Shown: positions 45,767 through 56,791, counted from the stretch's first letter. The stretch: 64,000 nucleotides of DNA from Rhodobacteraceae bacterium QY30 (GCA_002356635.1 CP023454.1:496001-560000); one strand, 5' to 3'. The notes: generated by a model not told the origin, from the sequence alone. Numbers and translations are program-made.

Positions 45767-48025
45767 ATGGCGCGCATTCCGTCCAAGCAGGACATCCTCG
45801 ACTGGATTTCGGAAAACCCCGGCGCGGCGGCAAAGCGCGACATCGCCAAGGCGTTCGGCCTGAAGGGGGCCGAGCGGATCGAGCTGAAGCGGCTTCTGAA
45901 GGAGCTGGAAGCCGACGGCGCGGTGGAACGGAACCGCAAGCGGTTCCGCGATCCCGAAAAGCTGCCTTCGGTCACCGTGGTGCAGATCCTGGCGCCGGAC
46001 CAGAACGGGGACCAGTTCGCGCGCCCGCTGGAATGGCAGGGCGATACGCCGGCGCCACGGGTTCTGTTCGTGGGGCGGAAGTCCGATGACCCGGTGGCCG
46101 AGGGCGACCGGGTCCTGGCCAAGTTGGTCGAGGTGGAGGCCGAGGATCACGCGTATGAAGCGCGGCTGATCCGCAAGGTGGGGACCAATCCGATCCGCAT
46201 CCTTGGGGTTTTCCGGGTCGAGGCCGAGGGCGGGCGGATCGTTCCGGTGGACAAGGGCGCCGACAAGGTATGGCGCGTTCCGTCGGATGCAACGGCGGGG
46301 GCGCGGGACGGGGAACTCGTTGAGGCCGAACTGGCCAGTGGCCGCACCCGGCTGGGCCTGCCGCGCGCGCGGGTGGTGGACCGTCTGGGCGACCCCTCGG
46401 CGCCGAAGGCCGTGTCGCTGATCGCGATCCACCAGCACGGGATTCCCGACGCCTTTTCCGACGCGGCCGTGGCCGAGGCCGATGCGGCGAAACCCTTGCC
46501 CCTGGGGGAGCGCGAGGATCTGCGCAGCCTGCCGTTCTGCACCATCGACCCGTCGGACGCGCGCGACCGCGACGATGCCTGCCTCGCCCATGCCGATACC
46601 AGCGGAACCAACCCGGGCGGACATGTCGTCTGGGTCGCCATTGCCGATGTCGCCGCCTATGTGACGCCGGGCAGCGCGCTGGATCGGGACGCGCGCACCC
46701 GCGGCAATTCAACCTACTTTCCCGACCGGGTGGTGCCGATGCTGCCCGACCGGCTGTCGGGTGATCTGTGCTCGCTGCATCAGTCGGTGCCGCGTGCCGT
46801 CATCGCGGTGCGGATGGTCCTGGACGGGGACGGCAACAAGATCAGCCACCGCTTCACGCGCGGGATGATCCAGTCGGTCGCCAGTTTTTCCTACGAGGAG
46901 GTGCAGGCGGCGCGGGATGGTGCCCCCTCGGACCGGGCCGCGCCCTTGCTGCCCGAGGTCATCAACCCGCTTTACGAGGCCTATTTCGCGCTTCGCAAGG
47001 CGCGCGAACGCCGCCAGCCCCTGGATCTGGAATTGCCGGAGCGGAAGGTCGAGCTGACCGCCGACGGCCGGGTGAGTTCGGTGGCCTTCAAGGAACGCTT
47101 CGACGCGCACAAGCTGATCGAGGAGTTCATGATCCTTGCCAACGTCGCGGCGGCCGAGGAGCTGATCCGCCTGCGACGGCCGCTCTTGTTCCGGGTGCAC
47201 GAGGAACCTTCGCCCCTGAAGCTTGAGGCGCTGCGCGAAGTGGCCGAGGCGTCGGGCTTCACGCTGGCCAAGGGGCAGGTGCTGAAAACGCAGCACCTGA
47301 ACCGCCTGCTGGCGCAGGCCGAGAACACCCAGTTCGACGAATTGATGAACATGACCACGCTGCGGTCGCTTCCGCAGGCCTATTACCACCCGCAGAACTT
47401 CGGGCACTTCGGTCTGGCCTTGCGTAACTACGCGCATTTCACCTCGCCGATCCGGCGCTATTCCGACCTGATCGTCCATCGCGCGCTGATTTCCGCCCAC
47501 GGATGGGGCAAGGACGGGCTGAGCGCCTGGGACATCGAGAACCTGGAGGAAACCGCGCGCCTGATCAGCGAAACCGAACGGCGCAGCATGGCCGCGGAAC
47601 GGGATACGAACGACCGTTATCTGGCCGCCTACCTGTCGGAACGGGTGGGAAGCGAGTTCGCGGGCCGGATCAGCGGCGTCACCCGCTTCGGCATCTTCAT
47701 CCGGCTGGACGAGACGGGGGCCGATGGCCTGATCCCGATCCGGTCCCTGGGACGCGAGTTCTTCCATTTCGACGCCCAGGCGCAGACGCTGCGGGGGGCG
47801 GACACCGGATTGACGCTGGGGATCGGGCAGAAGGTCCTGGTCCGCCTGGTCGAGGCGATTCCGCTGACGGGCGGGCTGGTGCTGGAACTTCTGGAGGTCG
47901 AGGGGGAAGGACGGCCCGGCGGCCCGTCTGCCCGCCGCGGCAAGGCCGTGATGCGCAAGCCGGGCGCCGCCAAGGCCAAGGCCGCGAAGGTCAAGCGGTC
48001 GGTCGAACGGCGCCGCCGCCGATAG
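45767..48025 (+). CDS. rnr: Ribonuclease R
   Basis: 752-residue processive 3'-5' exoribonuclease that degrades structured RNA. Order: N-terminal helix-turn-helix (1-65), cold-shock domains, RNB catalytic domain with TIDPSDARDRDDA (Mg2+ aspartates) near residue 265, then an S1 domain (about 625-710, GRISGVTRFGIFIRLDETGA), and a Lys/Arg-rich tail of about 30 residues ending in VERRRRR, as in other RNase R. ATG follows AAGGAGCGGATC. It probably forms a unit with the 116-residue protein upstream. Confidence 0.95.
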   Translation: MARIPSKQDILDWISENPGAAAKRDIAKAFGLKGAERIELKRLLKELEADGAVERNRKRFRDPEKLPSVTVVQILAPDQNGDQFARPLEWQGDTPAPRVLFVGRKSDDPVAEGDRVLAKLVEVEAEDHAYEARLIRKVGTNPIRILGVFRVEAEGGRIVPVDKGADKVWRVPSDATAGARDGELVEAELASGRTRLGLPRARVVDRLGDPSAPKAVSLIAIHQHGIPDAFSDAAVAEADAAKPLPLGEREDLRSLPFCTIDPSDARDRDDACLAHADTSGTNPGGHVVWVAIADVAAYVTPGSALDRDARTRGNSTYFPDRVVPMLPDRLSGDLCSLHQSVPRAVIAVRMVLDGDGNKISHRFTRGMIQSVASFSYEEVQAARDGAPSDRAAPLLPEVINPLYEAYFALRKARERRQPLDLELPERKVELTADGRVSSVAFKERFDAHKLIEEFMILANVAAAEELIRLRRPLLFRVHEEPSPLKLEALREVAEASGFTLAKGQVLKTQHLNRLLAQAENTQFDELMNMTTLRSLPQAYYHPQNFGHFGLALRNYAHFTSPIRRYSDLIVHRALISAHGWGKDGLSAWDIENLEETARLISETERRSMAAERDTNDRYLAAYLSERVGSEFAGRISGVTRFGIFIRLDETGADGLIPIRSLGREFFHFDAQAQTLRGADTGLTLGIGQKVLVRLVEAIPLTGGLVLELLEVEGEGRPGGPSARRGKAVMRKPGAAKAKAAKVKRSVERRRRR

Positions 48026-48130
48026 GCGCCGCTTCGCGCTTTCCCATACTGCTTTCCTCCGCACGGCTTTTCCCCGGGCGGGTGCCGCGCTAGCATGGCG
48101 CAAAACAGGCAAGGCGCGCGGGGGCAGCAC

Positions 48131-49402
48131 ATGACGAACAGGATCAAACAGGGGCTGGCGGCCGCGGCGGTGATGGCGATGGCCGGCGGGGCGCAGGCAC
48201 AGACCGCACCGCAATTGCCACAGGCGCAACCCACGTCAGGAGGCAGCATGACCGGACCAGAAACCCTGACGCAGGTCACTTCGGCACAGGGTTTTGCCAA
48301 CTGGGTCCAGGGCTTTCGGGGACGCGCCCTGGCACAGGGGATCCACCCGCAGGTTTTCGACCGCGCCTTCCAGGGCGTGACGCTGAACGGATCGGTCATC
48401 GAGAAAGACCGGAACCAGGGCGAATTCGTCAAGCCGATCTGGGAATACCTTGACCGGGCGGTGTCGGACGAACGGCTGGCCAATGGCCATCAGGCGCTGC
48501 GCGAGAATCGCAAGCTGCTGCGCCGGATCGAAGCCGCCTACGGTGTCGATCCCGAGGTCGTGGTGGCGGTCTGGGGCCTGGAAAGCAGCTACGGCACCAG
48601 GCGCGGCGACATCCCGGTGATCGAGGCGCTGGCGACGCTGGCTTATGAGGCGCGGCGCGGGCGGTTCTTCGAAGGCCAGTTGCTGGCGGCGCTGAAGATC
48701 CTGCAATCGGGCGACGTTCATCCGCAGGCGATGGTGGGAAGCTGGGCCGGGGCGATGGGCCATACGCAATTCATCCCGACTTCGTACCTGTCCTTCGCGG
48801 TTGACTTTACCGGCGATGGCAAGCGGGACATCTGGTCGGACAACCCCGCCGATGCGTTGGCCTCGACGGCTGCCTATCTGCAGCGGTCGGGATGGCGCGC
48901 GGGTCAGCCCTGGGGCGTCGAGGTGGCGCTTCCCCGGGACTTCGACATGGGCCTGACGGGCGAGCGGCAGAAGCGATCCGCCGCGGAATGGCAGGCGCTG
49001 GGCATCCGGGCCGTGGATGGCCGCGCGATCGCGAACCACGGCCCGGCTTCGATCCTGCTGCCCGCGGGGGTGCGGGGGGCGGCTTTCATGATTTTCCCCA
49101 ACTTCCATGTGATCGAGAAATACAACGCCGCCGACGCTTATGTGATCGCCATCGGGCATCTGTCCGACCGGTTGAGGGGCGCTGCGCCGATCCGGGCCAG
49201 CTGGCCACGCGGCGACCGGGCGCTGGCGCTTCAGGAACGAATCGAGCTTCAGGAGCGGCTGACGGCGGCGGGCTTCGACACGGGTGGCGCGGATGGCAAG
49301 ATCGGGCCGAAGTCGGTCGCGGCGGTGAAGTCCTTCCAGCGTTCCATCGGCATGATCCCCGATGGCTACGCCAGTCTCGATCTGCTCAAGCGTCTGAGGT
49401 GA
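48131..49402 (+). CDS. Lytic murein transglycosylase, MltB family
   Basis: 423-residue periplasmic enzyme that cuts peptidoglycan glycan chains. Signal peptide residues 1-24 (cleavage before QTAPQ). The SLT_2 domain has the catalytic Glu in VVVAVWGLESSYGTRRGD near residue 155 and GAMGHTQFIPTSYL near residue 212. The last 65 residues are a peptidoglycan-binding domain (LTAAGFDTGGADGKIGPKS). No lipobox Cys is present, so it is soluble rather than a lipoprotein. The start 48131 opens the signal peptide. Confidence 0.93.
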   Translation: MTNRIKQGLAAAAVMAMAGGAQAQTAPQLPQAQPTSGGSMTGPETLTQVTSAQGFANWVQGFRGRALAQGIHPQVFDRAFQGVTLNGSVIEKDRNQGEFVKPIWEYLDRAVSDERLANGHQALRENRKLLRRIEAAYGVDPEVVVAVWGLESSYGTRRGDIPVIEALATLAYEARRGRFFEGQLLAALKILQSGDVHPQAMVGSWAGAMGHTQFIPTSYLSFAVDFTGDGKRDIWSDNPADALASTAAYLQRSGWRAGQPWGVEVALPRDFDMGLTGERQKRSAAEWQALGIRAVDGRAIANHGPASILLPAGVRGAAFMIFPNFHVIEKYNAADAYVIAIGHLSDRLRGAAPIRASWPRGDRALALQERIELQERLTAAGFDTGGADGKIGPKSVAAVKSFQRSIGMIPDGYASLDLLKRLR

Positions 49403-49432
49403 GTTTCGAAAGCCTTCGCAGGAGGATGATCC

Positions 49433-49828
49433 ATGAAAGAACTTGCGATCCTTTGGCAAAGGCTGGTCGATGAAAGTGGGCGGACGTGTGTTCGTTGCGG
49501 TGCAACCGAGACACAGGTCAGGCAGGCGGTCGACACGCTGAAACTGGCCTTGGCGCCCCTGGGCATCGCACCTCGGCTGGAAATCGGCACGTTGGACGAT
49601 GTGACGTTCCGCACCAATCCGTCTGAGTCAAACCGGATCTGGATCGGCGGCCGGCCGATGGAGGATTGGCTGGATGCGGGTGTGGGCAGCAGCCGCTGCT
49701 GTTCGGTCTGTGGCGAGGCCAGGTGCCGGACCGTCGAGGTTGAAGGCCAGACCTACGAGACGATCCCCGAAAAGCTGATCGTCAAGGCGGGACTTTTGGC
49801 CGCGGCCCAGATCGTGACGGCCGGCTGA
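49433..49828 (+). CDS. DUF2703 domain protein
   Basis: 131-residue Cys-rich protein that looks like DUF2703. It holds CVRCG (residues 19-23) after the conserved LAILWQRLVDESG, and a second group CCSVCGEARC near residue 90. Members are small soluble proteins, sometimes found near metal or arsenic genes, with no known function; the cysteines suggest metal binding. A bidirectional-looking hairpin follows. Its strong N-terminal match is from memory of the family. Confidence 0.7.
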   Translation: MKELAILWQRLVDESGRTCVRCGATETQVRQAVDTLKLALAPLGIAPRLEIGTLDDVTFRTNPSESNRIWIGGRPMEDWLDAGVGSSRCCSVCGEARCRTVEVEGQTYETIPEKLIVKAGLLAAAQIVTAG

Positions 49829-49833
49829 CGCCA

Positions 49834-49861
49834 AAGAAAAAGCCCCGCGGGCAGGCGGGGC
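49834..49861. terminator. Terminator hairpin after the DUF2703 gene, A-flanked
   Basis: GCCCCGC (49842-49848) pairs with GCGGGGC (49855-49861), preceded by AAAGAAAAA. On the plus strand only TTC follows; on the minus strand TTTTTCTTT follows the stem, so it looks better as a minus-strand terminator, yet no minus gene precedes it within 570 bases. Confidence 0.6.
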
Positions 49862-50074
49862 TTCAGCGAGTATCGCTTGGGTGTCGGCCCCGGCAGGTTG
49901 GCAGGGTGGGGGCTAATTGCCGCGCTGCCAGGGCCTAGCGTGTCTCGCTATGTGAACAATCTGCCGGCCGATGCGGGCATTTGTTCGCTCATGCCATGCA
50001 ATCCCCAAGGTCTTTTTGCGGCGCAATCAGGGCAGGTGCTTGATTTGGACTTCCGAAGGGACCAGTCTTGGAAG

Positions 50075-50425
50075 ATGACGGTCCTGACGCCCTCCGGCTT
50101 TCCGCAAGCCTCCCCCCAGCCCGACGCCCAGGTCGTGTTTGACCGTGCGGAACTGTCGGCGATCCTCTCGCTTTATGGCCGGATGGTCGCCGCCGGAGAA
50201 TGGCGCGACTATGCGATGGCCTTCCTGCGCGATGCGGCAGTGTTCTCGGTTTTTCGCCGCTCGGCCGAGTTTCCGCTGTACCGGATCGAGAAACAGCCGC
50301 GCCTGCGGGGGAAACAGGGGATGTATTCGGTCATTGGTGCGGACGGCCAGATCCTGAAGCGGGGCCACGACCTGCAACAGGTGCTGCGCGTCTTCGACCG
50401 CAAGCTGATCCGGCCGGTGGACTGA
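50075..50425 (+). CDS. DUF2794 domain protein
   Basis: 116-residue protein of the alphaproteobacterial DUF2794 family, function unknown. The whole chain is the domain: VVFDRAELSAILSLYGRMVA, GEWRDYAMAFLRDAAVFSVFRRS and QGMYSVIGADGQILKRGHDL. The start at 50075 (MTVLTPSGF) gives the family length; the frame is open for 66 codons upstream but without family sequence. It is soluble, and tail to tail with the C40 peptidase gene. Confidence 0.88.
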   Translation: MTVLTPSGFPQASPQPDAQVVFDRAELSAILSLYGRMVAAGEWRDYAMAFLRDAAVFSVFRRSAEFPLYRIEKQPRLRGKQGMYSVIGADGQILKRGHDLQQVLRVFDRKLIRPVD

Positions 50426-50434
50426 TCTGTCGGA

Positions 50435-51258
50435 TCAGAACCGCCGAAGCCCCAGGAAGGGGCCTTCGCCCGCCGCATCGATCCTTGCAATGGCCGCGCC
50501 GATCGGTTCAAGCGTGACCGCCATGCGGTTGCCATTGGCGTGGATCATCGTGGCGTCGTCCACCGCCAGCGCGACATGGCCGGGCCAGAACAGCAGATCG
50601 TTGCGCCGGGCGGGGGTGCCTTGCGGCAGCGGTTGACCCACGCGCATCCATTGCAGGTCGCTGTCACCGGGACAGGAGAGGCCACAGGCCAGCAGCGCCG
50701 CCTGCACAAGCCCCGAACAGTCGATTCCCGTGCCGCTGTTGCCGCCCCACAGATAGGGCGTGCCCAGAAACAGCATTGCCACCGCTGCCGGATCTTCAAA
50801 AGGCTGGTCCAGGGGGCGCAGGTGTTGTTCCGGGATGAAATGCCCCGTTGCCGTCTCGACGAAGCGCCCGGTCTCCCCGACCGCCGCAATCCGCGACCCG
50901 AAGGTCAGCAAGCCGATTTCGGGGCGCTTCAGGTTCGGTTCCGAATAAAGGTGACTGCCGCGCAGCGCGATGCTGTGGGTGGCGGCCCAGTCCGGCCCCA
51001 GCGCGGCTTCCGCGATATAGCCGCAGAACCCGTCTTTCTCCGCCTGCACGAACGCAAAGCCGTCGCGCCGTTCCAGCACCAGAAGCCGGTCGCCGTGGAT
51101 CACCTGCCGGTCGCGCCGCCCGTCCGGGGCGGTAAGAAGGTCCGTGATCGGCGCCCACACGCGGGCGAAGGTGCCGTCGACATAGGCATGAGCCGCGACC
51201 TGTCCGCGAAGGCTGGCATGGGCCACGCGGCCGTTGGCCGGTGTCAGCCTGCGGTCGG

Positions 51259-51262
<4 letters not shown>
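50435..51262 (-). CDS. NlpC/P60 family (C40) peptidase with SH3-like domains
   Basis: 275-residue cell-wall type cysteine peptidase. Residues 25-135 hold two bacterial SH3-like repeats (ITDLLTAPDG, AALGPDWAATHSIAL). The catalytic Cys is in GTGIDCSGLVQAALLACG near residue 180 and the His in GHVALAVDD near residue 230. No signal peptide is seen, common in this DUF-like group found beside leucyl aminopeptidase. Its start overlaps the aminopeptidase stop by 4 bases, so they likely cooperate in murein peptide recycling. Confidence 0.9.
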
Positions 51263-52641
<1,379 letters not shown>

Positions 52642-52703
52642 GGGGATGGTCCGGCTGGTTGGTGCGCGGAGCCTAGCGGATGGGTGGGGCAGGGCAAGGG
52701 CTC

Positions 52704-53477
52704 TTACTCGATAATACAGCTTTCTATATACTGCCTTAACAGCGATGCGTCTAAAAAAATCGGTTCCTTTGGAACAGAGAATATTTGACCATCTTTTGTT
52801 ACGAAGAACAGGAATCGATATTCCCGCTCTCTTTCAAACTGCCGCGACTTAACCCTCCAACGGTTTTGGAGGATGAGGTCTATTGTGCTGGCGGGCATGT
52901 CGTCTTCTGCACTTAGTGTATGTGAGTTTCCGGCATAAATGACGGGTCCAGAAATAACCTTTAAACTCATATTGTGCGAATACCACGATTTCTCCTCAAG
53001 CATTTTTGCTATCAGTGATCTCATTAGCGTTGAGAATTGGGTGTGCGCGCTTTGTTTTATTGCCCATGCGCTATTGTAGTTCTGAAATGGATTGATCTTT
53101 GGTGTCTGATTTTGCCACGATACGCAAAATATGTAGGCATTCGCAAAATTGTTTAAGGCGCGGAAGCTGCCCGCAATATTGATTGTTGAGCTGTTTGCTT
53201 CTTGGTGTTTAGCTAGGCGTTCTGTTAAAATAAGCCCGCTTGACGTGGTAACCTTTTCTAACCAGTGCAAAGAAACCGGAGTCATTTCGGGGAATGAAAA
53301 AGAAAATAGTACCTCTCCTTCATTATTGTCGCGAAGCTCAGCCTGTTCACTCTCTCGGAATTCGTGGAGCGTGCCTACTCTGATGTTCGGTCCACTGAGA
53401 GTGATATTATCTTTTGCATCGCAGAATTTGACCAAGTGGGGTGGGTTCCCCGCCTTTTTCCACCACTCATCAAACAT
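52704..53477 (-). CDS. AT-rich DUF2971-like protein, likely acquired, fused to the 3' end of parE's reading frame by overlap
   Basis: 257 residues, not firmly recognised. Base composition is markedly AT-rich and codon use differs sharply from every neighbour. YIFCVSWQN in the middle and KSRQFEREREYRFLFF near residue 210 resemble DUF2971/AbiGi-like proteins, some tied to phage defence; this is weak. The ATG at 53477 overlaps the parE stop by 8 bases, with GGAGGAG inside the last parE codons, so it should be translated after parE. An upstream in-frame ATG at 53519 exists but has no better site. No membrane segment. Confidence 0.75.
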   Translation of the reverse strand: MFDEWWKKAGNPPHLVKFCDAKDNITLSGPNIRVGTLHEFRESEQAELRDNNEGEVLFSFSFPEMTPVSLHWLEKVTTSSGLILTERLAKHQEANSSTINIAGSFRALNNFANAYIFCVSWQNQTPKINPFQNYNSAWAIKQSAHTQFSTLMRSLIAKMLEEKSWYSHNMSLKVISGPVIYAGNSHTLSAEDDMPASTIDLILQNRWRVKSRQFEREREYRFLFFVTKDGQIFSVPKEPIFLDASLLRQYIESCIIE

Positions 53478-55422
53478 CCAACTCCTCCACAAACCGCGCA
53501 TTCGCCGAAATATACTCAAACCGCAGTTCGGGTTTCTTGCCCATCAGGCGTTCCACCAGGTCGCCGGTTTCGCCGGGATCGTCCTCGTCGATCGACACGC
53601 GGATCAGGCGGCGGGTGGCCGGGTCCATCGTGGTGTCCTTCAGGTCCTTGGCGTCCATCTCGCCCAGGCCCTTGAAGCGCTGCACGTCGATCTTGCCCTT
53701 GCCGCCGATGCCCTTGGCCAGCCACAGGTCTTTCTCGCGGTCGTCCGAGACATACAGCCGTTTGGCGCCTTGCGTCAGCCGGTAAAGCGGCGGGCAGGCC
53801 AGATACAGGTGTCCCTTGTCGATCAGTGGGCGCATCTGGGTGAAGAAGAAGGTCATCAGAAGGCTGGCGATATGCGCGCCGTCGACGTCGGCGTCGGTCA
53901 TGATGATGACCTTGTCATAGCGCAGGTCGTCGGTGCGGAATTTGGTGCCCATGCCGGCGCCAAGCGCCAGGCACAGGTCGTTGATTTCCTGGTTCGCGCC
54001 CAGTTTCGACGAGGCCGCGCCCAGAACGTTCAGGATCTTGCCGCGCAAGGGCATGACCGCCTGGAAATGCCGGTTGCGAGCCATCTTGGCCGATCCGCCG
54101 GCCGAGTCGCCTTCGACGATGAACAGTTCCGTCCCTTCGCGGTTGCTGGCCGAGCAATCGACCAGCTTGCCCGGCAGGCGCAGCTTCTTGGTGGCGGATT
54201 TGCGCTGCGTCTCTTTCTCGGCCCGGCGGCGCAGGCGTTCTTCGGCGCGCAGGACCAGGAAATCAAGGATCGCGCCCGCGGATTTCGTGTCATTGGCAAG
54301 CCAGTTGTCGAAATGGTCGCGCACCGCGCTTTCGACCCATTTCGCGGCTTCCTCGGTCGACAGGCGGTCCTTGGTCTGGCCCACGAAACTGGGTTCGCGG
54401 ATGAAGATCGAAATCAGCGCCGCGCCGCCTGCCAGCATGTCGTCGCGGGTGATCTGTTCGGCCTTGCGGTTCTTGACCAGTTCCCCATAGGCGCGGATGC
54501 CCTTCAGGATCGCGGCCCAGAACCCGGCTTCGTGCGTGCCGCCTTCGGGGGTGGGGACGGTGTTGCAGTAGGAATGGATGAAGCCGTCACGGACGGGCGT
54601 CCAGTTGATCGCCCATTCGACGGACCCAGGCACGCCGAATTTTTCCTGGAAGCTGACCTTCCCGGCAAAGGGCCGGTCGGCGTAGGTGGTCGCGCCCTCC
54701 AAGGTTACGGCCAGGAAATCAGCCAGCCCGTTCGGGTAATGGAAGGTGGCTTCCATCGGCGTGTCGCCGTCGGGGACTTCGGTCTTCCAGCGGATTTCGA
54801 CGCCGGAAAACAGGAAGGCCTTCGACCGCACCATCTTGAACAGGCGCGCGGGCTTGAAGTGCAAGGTGCCAAAAATCTCCGCATCGGGGTGGAAGGTGAC
54901 GGTGGTGCCGCGACGGTTCGGGGCGGCGCCCAGTTTTGCCACCGGACCCTGCGGGACGCCGCGCGAAAAGCTTTGCTCAAACAGCTCGCGGTTGCGCGCC
55001 ACCTGCACGACCATCCGGTCCGACAGCGCGTTGACGACGGATGAGCCGACGCCGTTCAACCCGCCGCTGGTGGAATAGGCCTTGTTCGAAAACTTGCCGC
55101 CCGCGTGCAGCGTGCACAGGATGACTTCCAGCGCCGATTTGTCCGGGAATTTCGGGTGCGGATCGATGGGGATACCGCGCCCGTTGTCGCGGATGCTGAT
55201 CGAATAATCGGCGTGCAGTTCAACCTCGATCCGGTTGGCATGGCCCGCCACCGCTTCGTCCATCGAGTTGTCGAGGATCTCCGCCACCATGTGATGTAGC
55301 GCGCGTTCGTCCGTGCCGCCGATATACATGCCGGGGCGCTTGCGAACCGGCTCCAGCCCTTCAAGCACCTCGATGGAGGAGGCGTTGTAGTCATCCGGGG
55401 CGGCGAAAAGAAGGTCGTTCAT
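53470..55422 (-). CDS. parE: DNA topoisomerase IV subunit B ParE
   Basis: 650-residue ATPase subunit of topoisomerase IV, which unlinks daughter chromosomes. GHKL ATPase motifs EILDNSMDEA near residue 47 and DNGRGIPIDPHPK, GLNGVGSSVVNALS near residue 108; TOPRIM motifs IVEGDSAGGSAKMARNR near residue 430 and IMTDADVDGAHI near residue 510. Start at 55422 (MNDLLFAAPDD) matches family length; the frame continues upstream to a GTG without ribosome site. Its last codons contain the ribosome site of the AT-rich downstream gene. Confidence 0.95.
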   Translation of the reverse strand: MNDLLFAAPDDYNASSIEVLEGLEPVRKRPGMYIGGTDERALHHMVAEILDNSMDEAVAGHANRIEVELHADYSISIRDNGRGIPIDPHPKFPDKSALEVILCTLHAGGKFSNKAYSTSGGLNGVGSSVVNALSDRMVVQVARNRELFEQSFSRGVPQGPVAKLGAAPNRRGTTVTFHPDAEIFGTLHFKPARLFKMVRSKAFLFSGVEIRWKTEVPDGDTPMEATFHYPNGLADFLAVTLEGATTYADRPFAGKVSFQEKFGVPGSVEWAINWTPVRDGFIHSYCNTVPTPEGGTHEAGFWAAILKGIRAYGELVKNRKAEQITRDDMLAGGAALISIFIREPSFVGQTKDRLSTEEAAKWVESAVRDHFDNWLANDTKSAGAILDFLVLRAEERLRRRAEKETQRKSATKKLRLPGKLVDCSASNREGTELFIVEGDSAGGSAKMARNRHFQAVMPLRGKILNVLGAASSKLGANQEINDLCLALGAGMGTKFRTDDLRYDKVIIMTDADVDGAHIASLLMTFFFTQMRPLIDKGHLYLACPPLYRLTQGAKRLYVSDDREKDLWLAKGIGGKGKIDVQRFKGLGEMDAKDLKDTTMDPATRRLIRVSIDEDDPGETGDLVERLMGKKPELRFEYISANARFVEELDV

Positions 55423-55496
55423 CTGCTCGGGCTCTTTATGCTGGGCGGCGGAATAGACCACGAAGCGGCGGTCGGGGCAAGCGAGGGGGGCGGCGG

Positions 55497-56579
55497 TCAG
55501 GCGGCGCGGAAGTGCTTGGACAGTTTCAGGCCCTGTCCCTGGTAGTTCGAGGCAAGATCGGCGCCGTAAAGCCGTTCAGGCCGCGCGGCCATGCGTTCAT
55601 AGACCAGACGGCCGACGACCTGCCCGTGTTCCAGGACGAAGGGCGCTTCGTGGCAGCGCACCTCCAGCACGCCGCGTGATCCCTTGCCACCCGCCGCGCC
55701 GTGGCCAAAGCCCGGGTCGAAGAAACCGGCGTAATGGACGCGGAATTCACCGACCATGGCCAGATAAGGCGCCATTTCGGCGGCGTAGTCGGGCGGGATG
55801 GTCACGGCTTCGCGGCTGACGAGGATGTAGAAGGCGCCGGGATCGAGGATCAGGCGGCCCTCGGCGCTGTGGAGTTCTTCCCAGAACTCGGCCGGGTCGT
55901 ACTGGCCGATGCGGTCCAGGTCGATCACGCCGGTGTGGGGCTTGGCGCGCCAGCCGACCAGATTGCCCGTGGCAGGGCGCAGGTCGACGGAAAAGCCCAG
56001 GCCTTCCGAGATGACAGCCGTGCCGTCGACCAGCGGTTCGGCGGCGTGCAGGGCCATCAGTTCCGTATCGGTCAGCGCCGCCTGGCCATGGCGGAAGCGA
56101 ATCTGGTTCAGGCGCATGCCGGGGCGGACCAGAACCGAAAAGCTGCGCGGGCAGATTTCAGCATAAAGCGGGCCGGAATAGCCTTCGGGAATGCGGTCGA
56201 ATTCCGTGCCGCCATCGGTGATGGTTCGCGTCAGCAGATCCAGCCGCCCGGTGGAGCTTTTGGCATTCGCGACGGCGGTGATCCCTGCGGGCAGGGCCAG
56301 CCGTTCCATCAGCGGCACGACGTAGACGCAGCCTTTTTCCAGCACGGCGCCGTTCGTCAGATCGACCCGGTGCATTTCGAATTCGGCGATGCGGTCGGCG
56401 ACGCTGCGCCCTTCGCCCGCCAGGAACGAGGCGCGGACCCGGTAGGCAACATGCCCCAGTCGCAGGTCAAGGCTGGCGGGTTGAACCTGGGCGTCGATTA
56501 TGGCGGGTTCGGCCGCGATGGCCCCGTCCGCGATCAGGCCGCGCAGTGCGTGGTCGGGCAGGACGCCGGTTGCGATCAT
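55497..56579 (-). CDS. dcd: 2'-deoxycytidine 5'-triphosphate deaminase, alphaproteobacterial two-domain type
   Basis: 360-residue dUTPase-superfamily enzyme that deaminates dCTP to dUTP. It is about twice the length of E. coli Dcd because the trimer fold is duplicated: IIDAQVQPASLDLRLGHVAY in the first half, and the second half carries YAEICPRSFSVLVRPGMRLNQIRF and HYAGFFDPGFGHGAAGG. This long form is normal in alphaproteobacteria. It is followed on the same strand by parE, 74 bases on. Confidence 0.9.
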   Translation of the reverse strand: MIATGVLPDHALRGLIADGAIAAEPAIIDAQVQPASLDLRLGHVAYRVRASFLAGEGRSVADRIAEFEMHRVDLTNGAVLEKGCVYVVPLMERLALPAGITAVANAKSSTGRLDLLTRTITDGGTEFDRIPEGYSGPLYAEICPRSFSVLVRPGMRLNQIRFRHGQAALTDTELMALHAAEPLVDGTAVISEGLGFSVDLRPATGNLVGWRAKPHTGVIDLDRIGQYDPAEFWEELHSAEGRLILDPGAFYILVSREAVTIPPDYAAEMAPYLAMVGEFRVHYAGFFDPGFGHGAAGGKGSRGVLEVRCHEAPFVLEHGQVVGRLVYERMAARPERLYGADLASNYQGQGLKLSKHFRAA

Positions 56580-56646
56580 GGCAGGCTTCCCTCTGCTGTC
56601 CCCGAAACACGAACGCCCACCCGCATCGGGGTGGGCGTTTCGATGA

Positions 56647-56724
56647 TGGTCGGGCCGGTGAGATTCGAACTCACGACCTTCCGCCCCCCAGACGGACGCG
56701 CTAACCAGACTGCGCCACGGCCCG
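56647..56724 (-). tRNA. tRNA-Pro (GGG)
   Basis: On the minus strand the acceptor CGGGCCG pairs with CGGCCCG, the D arm holds GGTTAGCGC, the anticodon stem TCCGT/GCGGA encloses CTGGGGG with anticodon GGG, and the T arm GTGAG-TTCGAAT-CTCAC is perfect. The discriminator is A and the 3' CCA is encoded. It lies between dcd and the merR gene. Confidence 0.95.
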
Positions 56725-56791
56725 ACGGGGCGGTGTATAGGATGATTGTGCCAGCCGGGGCAAGCCGCAAAATGGAACCTTGCTGCCGAAG

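Noticed and set aside
49877-50074. N-terminal extension of the DUF2794 frame
   Set aside because: No family sequence before 50075, and the extra segment begins right after the terminator hairpin.
52642-52703. Direct repeats or att site at the right edge of the AT-rich gene
   Set aside because: I compared the parE end and the aminopeptidase leader and found no matching string of useful length.
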